Shown: positions 61,367 through 64,000 of the stretch, one piece after another
Layout: every line of letters starts with the position of its first letter
Position numbering within the stretch: the stretch's first letter is position 1
Source: Gammaproteobacteria bacterium
GTDB lineage: Bacteria; Pseudomonadota; Gammaproteobacteria; Pseudomonadales; Halieaceae
Direction: 5' to 3'
NCBI GenBank assembly: GCA_030428835.1
Contig: JAUIEP010000012.1
Location: 1 to 64,000 of the forward strand
DNA length: 64,000 nt
Made by a program: the position numbers and the translations under genes
Notes under the pieces: generated by a model
Databases searched by the model: none
Seen by the model: the letters and a program-made list of their open reading frames with translations, nothing else
Told to the model about the DNA's origin: nothing

Positions 61367-62272
61367 TCAGGCGGGCCTGCGCCACAGTACCGAGGGTTCC
61401 ATCGCCGACGGCAGGAAGTAGCCGAACAATGCCCAGAACAGCAGTTGCGGTCGCCGCGCGACGATGCCTGCCGCGTCTGGGGCGAGGGCCGCGTCCAGGT
61501 TGTGGCCGTGGGCGCGGTTGAACTCGTCGAGGAAGCGGTAGTTGGAGAAGGGCATGAAGGTGTCCATGTAGGAGCGTCGCCGTGTCTGCACCAGTTCCAG
61601 GCCGAGTTCCAGGCCCACGTCGATCAGGCTCTGCTGCGTCAGGATCACCCGGTGAAAAGGCTGGTGCAGGCGCATGATGTGCGGCGTGAGGTCCGCCATG
61701 TCGTCCACGCCCTGTGCGTCCGCGGTGCCGACATAGAGCAGTCCGCCCGGCCGCGTCAGCTCGAGGCACTCGCGCATCATCGCTTTGGGGCTGTCCACGT
61801 GTTCGATGACATCGTTGGCTATCACGCAGTCGTAGCCGCCCTCCGGCGGTTCGGGTCGCGCGGCGTACTCGCGCACGAAGGGGTCGTAGCCGGTGATATT
61901 GTTGAAGCCCTGTTCGCCCAGGAACCGGAGGAAGACGGCGTTGCCGCAACCGAAGTCGAGGATGCTGTCAGCGCTCGACACTCCGTGGGCCGTGAGCCGC
62001 CCCAGCAGGTTGCGATACGTCCCGCGCGCGAAGATGTCCAGCGTGCGGTCGCGGTTCAAGGGATAATCACTGTAAATGTCCGCCATGTCCACCGGGTCCA
62101 TCGCATGCAGCGCGCGGCACCCGGGGCAGCGCCAGATGCGGAACACCTCGCCCTTGAAGCGCTCGGTATTGCCGCGCACGGTACCGCAGTGCGCACTCTC
62201 GACGGGGTCCGCCACGTGGCCGCAGACCAGGCAGGTCATGGCGTCGCTCTGGCGGTCTGTCGCATCTTGCAT
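61367..62272 (-). CDS. Class I SAM-dependent methyltransferase with N-terminal zinc-ribbon-like Cys motifs
   Basis: CLVCGH...CPGCRALH; SILDFGCGNAVFLRFLGEQGF; CVIANDVIEHVDSP. Confidence 0.88.
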   Translation of the reverse strand: MQDATDRQSDAMTCLVCGHVADPVESAHCGTVRGNTERFKGEVFRIWRCPGCRALHAMDPVDMADIYSDYPLNRDRTLDIFARGTYRNLLGRLTAHGVSSADSILDFGCGNAVFLRFLGEQGFNNITGYDPFVREYAARPEPPEGGYDCVIANDVIEHVDSPKAMMRECLELTRPGGLLYVGTADAQGVDDMADLTPHIMRLHQPFHRVILTQQSLIDVGLELGLELVQTRRRSYMDTFMPFSNYRFLDEFNRAHGHNLDAALAPDAAGIVARRPQLLFWALFGYFLPSAMEPSVLWRRPA

Positions 62273-62277
62273 CGTTG

Positions 62278-63897
62278 TCACCTTGCCGTCAGCTTGCCTG
62301 CCAGTCGCAGGCTCAGCGCCGCGACTGTCAGCGAGGGATTGATGCCGCCGCTCGAGGGAAACACCGAGCTGTCGGCGATGTACAGGTTGTCGACACCGTG
62401 GACGCGATGCTCCGCGTCGCAGACGCTGTCGCGGGCGCTGCTGCCGAAGCGGCAGGTGCCGCACGCATGGGCGAGGCGCTCGTTGTTTTCCGCCTGCTTC
62501 AGCAGCAGGTACCGGTAGGGCTTGAGCTGCCGCGCCATCACGGCGCGAAATTGCGCGATGCGCTCCCGCTCCCCCTGTCCCGGCCGATACTGTAGCGCCA
62601 GGCGGTGGTGCCCGTCCTCCGCCAGGGTAACGCGGTTGTCGGGGAAGGGCAGGTCTTCCAGGGTGCTCGCCAGCAGCACGCTGCGCGCGAGCAACTTGCC
62701 GAGGCCGAAGCGCACGGCGGGACTGGCGAGGCCGAACAGGGCGGCGACCAGGCGGCCCGCGTCGCGCCGCAGCTCGCGTTGCATGTCCGCGACCAGCAAC
62801 GCGGCGGGGGGCAGGTAGCCGAAGGACTGCACCGAGCCCAGCTTGCCCGACTCGCCCTGGTAGAAGTCATTCCAGGCGATCTGCTTGATCAGCTCTCCCG
62901 GCACCGGCCGTTGCCGGGTGAACACCGCGTAGAGATCGACGTAGTGGCGCATCAGGTACCTGCCCACGAGGTCGGACTGGTTGCCCAGCCCGCGCGGCCA
63001 CGCGCTGCAGGCGGAGGCGAGGAGGAGCCGCGGGCTTTCCAGTGCGCCGGCCGCCAGGAAATAGCGCTCCCCGCGCAGCGCCAGCGGTGCGCCGTCGCGC
63101 ACACAGTGCAACTGCTGTACGCGCTCGCCATCGGCCTCGATACGCGTGACCTCGCAGTCGTCGAGCAGGACCGCGCCGTGCTGCCGCAACGCGGGTACCA
63201 GGCAGGTGCTCGCGCTGTCCCGCTTGCAGGGCCTGTCGCAGAGGTAGCTCTGGCAGGTGCGACAACCCGCGCTGAAGTCACAGGCCAGCGGCAGTGCATA
63301 GGGATGCAAACCGCGCTCGGCGAAAAAGTCGAACAGCTCGCGGTTGGGCGGCGACAGCGCCGGCGCCGCGGGGAATTCGCCCTGGTCCGGGCCGCGCATC
63401 GGGTCTCTGCCGCCGCGTACCCCGTAAAGCTGTTCCGCCGCGGCGTAATACTCGCGCAGCTCCGCGTGGCCCACGGGCCAGCGCTCGGGCAGCGCCGCGC
63501 CGGCGGCCGGGTGGTTGCCCGCCGGCGCAAAGTCTTCGGGGAAAAATCGTTCGAGGGCCATACCGTACAGCGCGGTTGAGCCGCCGGTGCCGGTACCGAT
63601 AAAGGGTGTGAAGGCGCGGGGGCGGGCGGCCGCGCTGCTGTCGACGATCTCATCCGGGTAGCGGCCCCCGGCGCGCAGCGCCTGTGTGGTTGACTCCCCG
63701 GCGGCATCCGGGTGGCGTTCAGGAAAGTCGCCGCGCAGGGCGCCACCCTTGTCCAGGTGGGAGCGGCCGCGCTCCACGAAGAGCACACGGCGCCCGGCCC
63801 TGGCCAGCGCATAGCCCAGCGTGGCGCCGCCCATGCCCGTGCCCACAATGATGTCGTCCCAGCGCGCGCCGGCGATGTCCTGATAGGAAATTGGCAT
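62278..63897 (-). CDS. GMC-type FAD-dependent oxidoreductase
   Basis: DDIIVGTGMGGATLGYALARAGRRVLFVERGR; CGTCRFGSSARDSVCDAEHRVHGVDNLYIADSSVFPSSGGINPSLTVAALSLRLA. Confidence 0.93.
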   Translation of the reverse strand: MPISYQDIAGARWDDIIVGTGMGGATLGYALARAGRRVLFVERGRSHLDKGGALRGDFPERHPDAAGESTTQALRAGGRYPDEIVDSSAAARPRAFTPFIGTGTGGSTALYGMALERFFPEDFAPAGNHPAAGAALPERWPVGHAELREYYAAAEQLYGVRGGRDPMRGPDQGEFPAAPALSPPNRELFDFFAERGLHPYALPLACDFSAGCRTCQSYLCDRPCKRDSASTCLVPALRQHGAVLLDDCEVTRIEADGERVQQLHCVRDGAPLALRGERYFLAAGALESPRLLLASACSAWPRGLGNQSDLVGRYLMRHYVDLYAVFTRQRPVPGELIKQIAWNDFYQGESGKLGSVQSFGYLPPAALLVADMQRELRRDAGRLVAALFGLASPAVRFGLGKLLARSVLLASTLEDLPFPDNRVTLAEDGHHRLALQYRPGQGERERIAQFRAVMARQLKPYRYLLLKQAENNERLAHACGTCRFGSSARDSVCDAEHRVHGVDNLYIADSSVFPSSGGINPSLTVAALSLRLAGKLTAR

Positions 63898-64000
63898 GTT
63901 GCGCTATAACCAATAAAAATGCTTATAATCTAGCCACATGCCCGATTGGCATAGAGGTCGCGGTTTACCCCGTCTGCGGACCGGAAGGGACGGGCAGCGC

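Noticed and set aside
63899-63962. Promoter-like TTGCGC-N19-TATAAT and a GG-N10-GC sigma-54-like spacing near the right edge
   Set aside because: Spacing and -12 element are poor, and the downstream gene is outside the window.

Overview
A 64 kb GC-rich bacterial chromosomal segment, probably gammaproteobacterial judging by RecA/RecX; the genus cannot be assigned from sequence alone. About 45 well-supported CDSs cover most of the window. (1) ~0-18 kb looks catabolic: AraC regulators, MpaB/DUF2236, two TonB-dependent receptors, amidohydrolases, SDR, NTF2-like, alpha/beta hydrolase and malonyl-CoA decarboxylase. (2) ~20-43 kb is mixed metabolism plus recA-recX, with LLM flavin oxidoreductases, GST, GFA, a sterol-desaturase-like protein, a CNT transporter, a sulfatase and others. 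(3) ~43-50 kb holds recQ, a GGDEF/EAL protein and an EPS-initiating sugar transferase. (4) ~50-64 kb is an exosortase-A-associated accessory region: PLP decarboxylase, AMP-ligase, LMW-PTP and two tandem exosortase-associated acyltransferases. Next to it is a tightly coupled set of E1/ThiF-nitroreductase fusion, UGT-like glycosyltransferase and RND/MMPL transporter, converging on a methyltransferase and a GMC oxidoreductase. No exosortase gene is visible in the window. The best candidates for something undescribed are the acyltransferase/E1-nitroreductase/transport locus, an autotransporter-passenger-like protein that ends in a CTERM-like tail instead of a beta-barrel, a repeat family built from GTCGAAT-NN-ATTCGAC palindromes in opposite orientations at two loci, a structured non-coding region at 42.6-43.1 kb, and paired DnaA-box consensus sites upstream of the sugar transferase. 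All functional calls come from reading protein motifs by eye; no database search was run.
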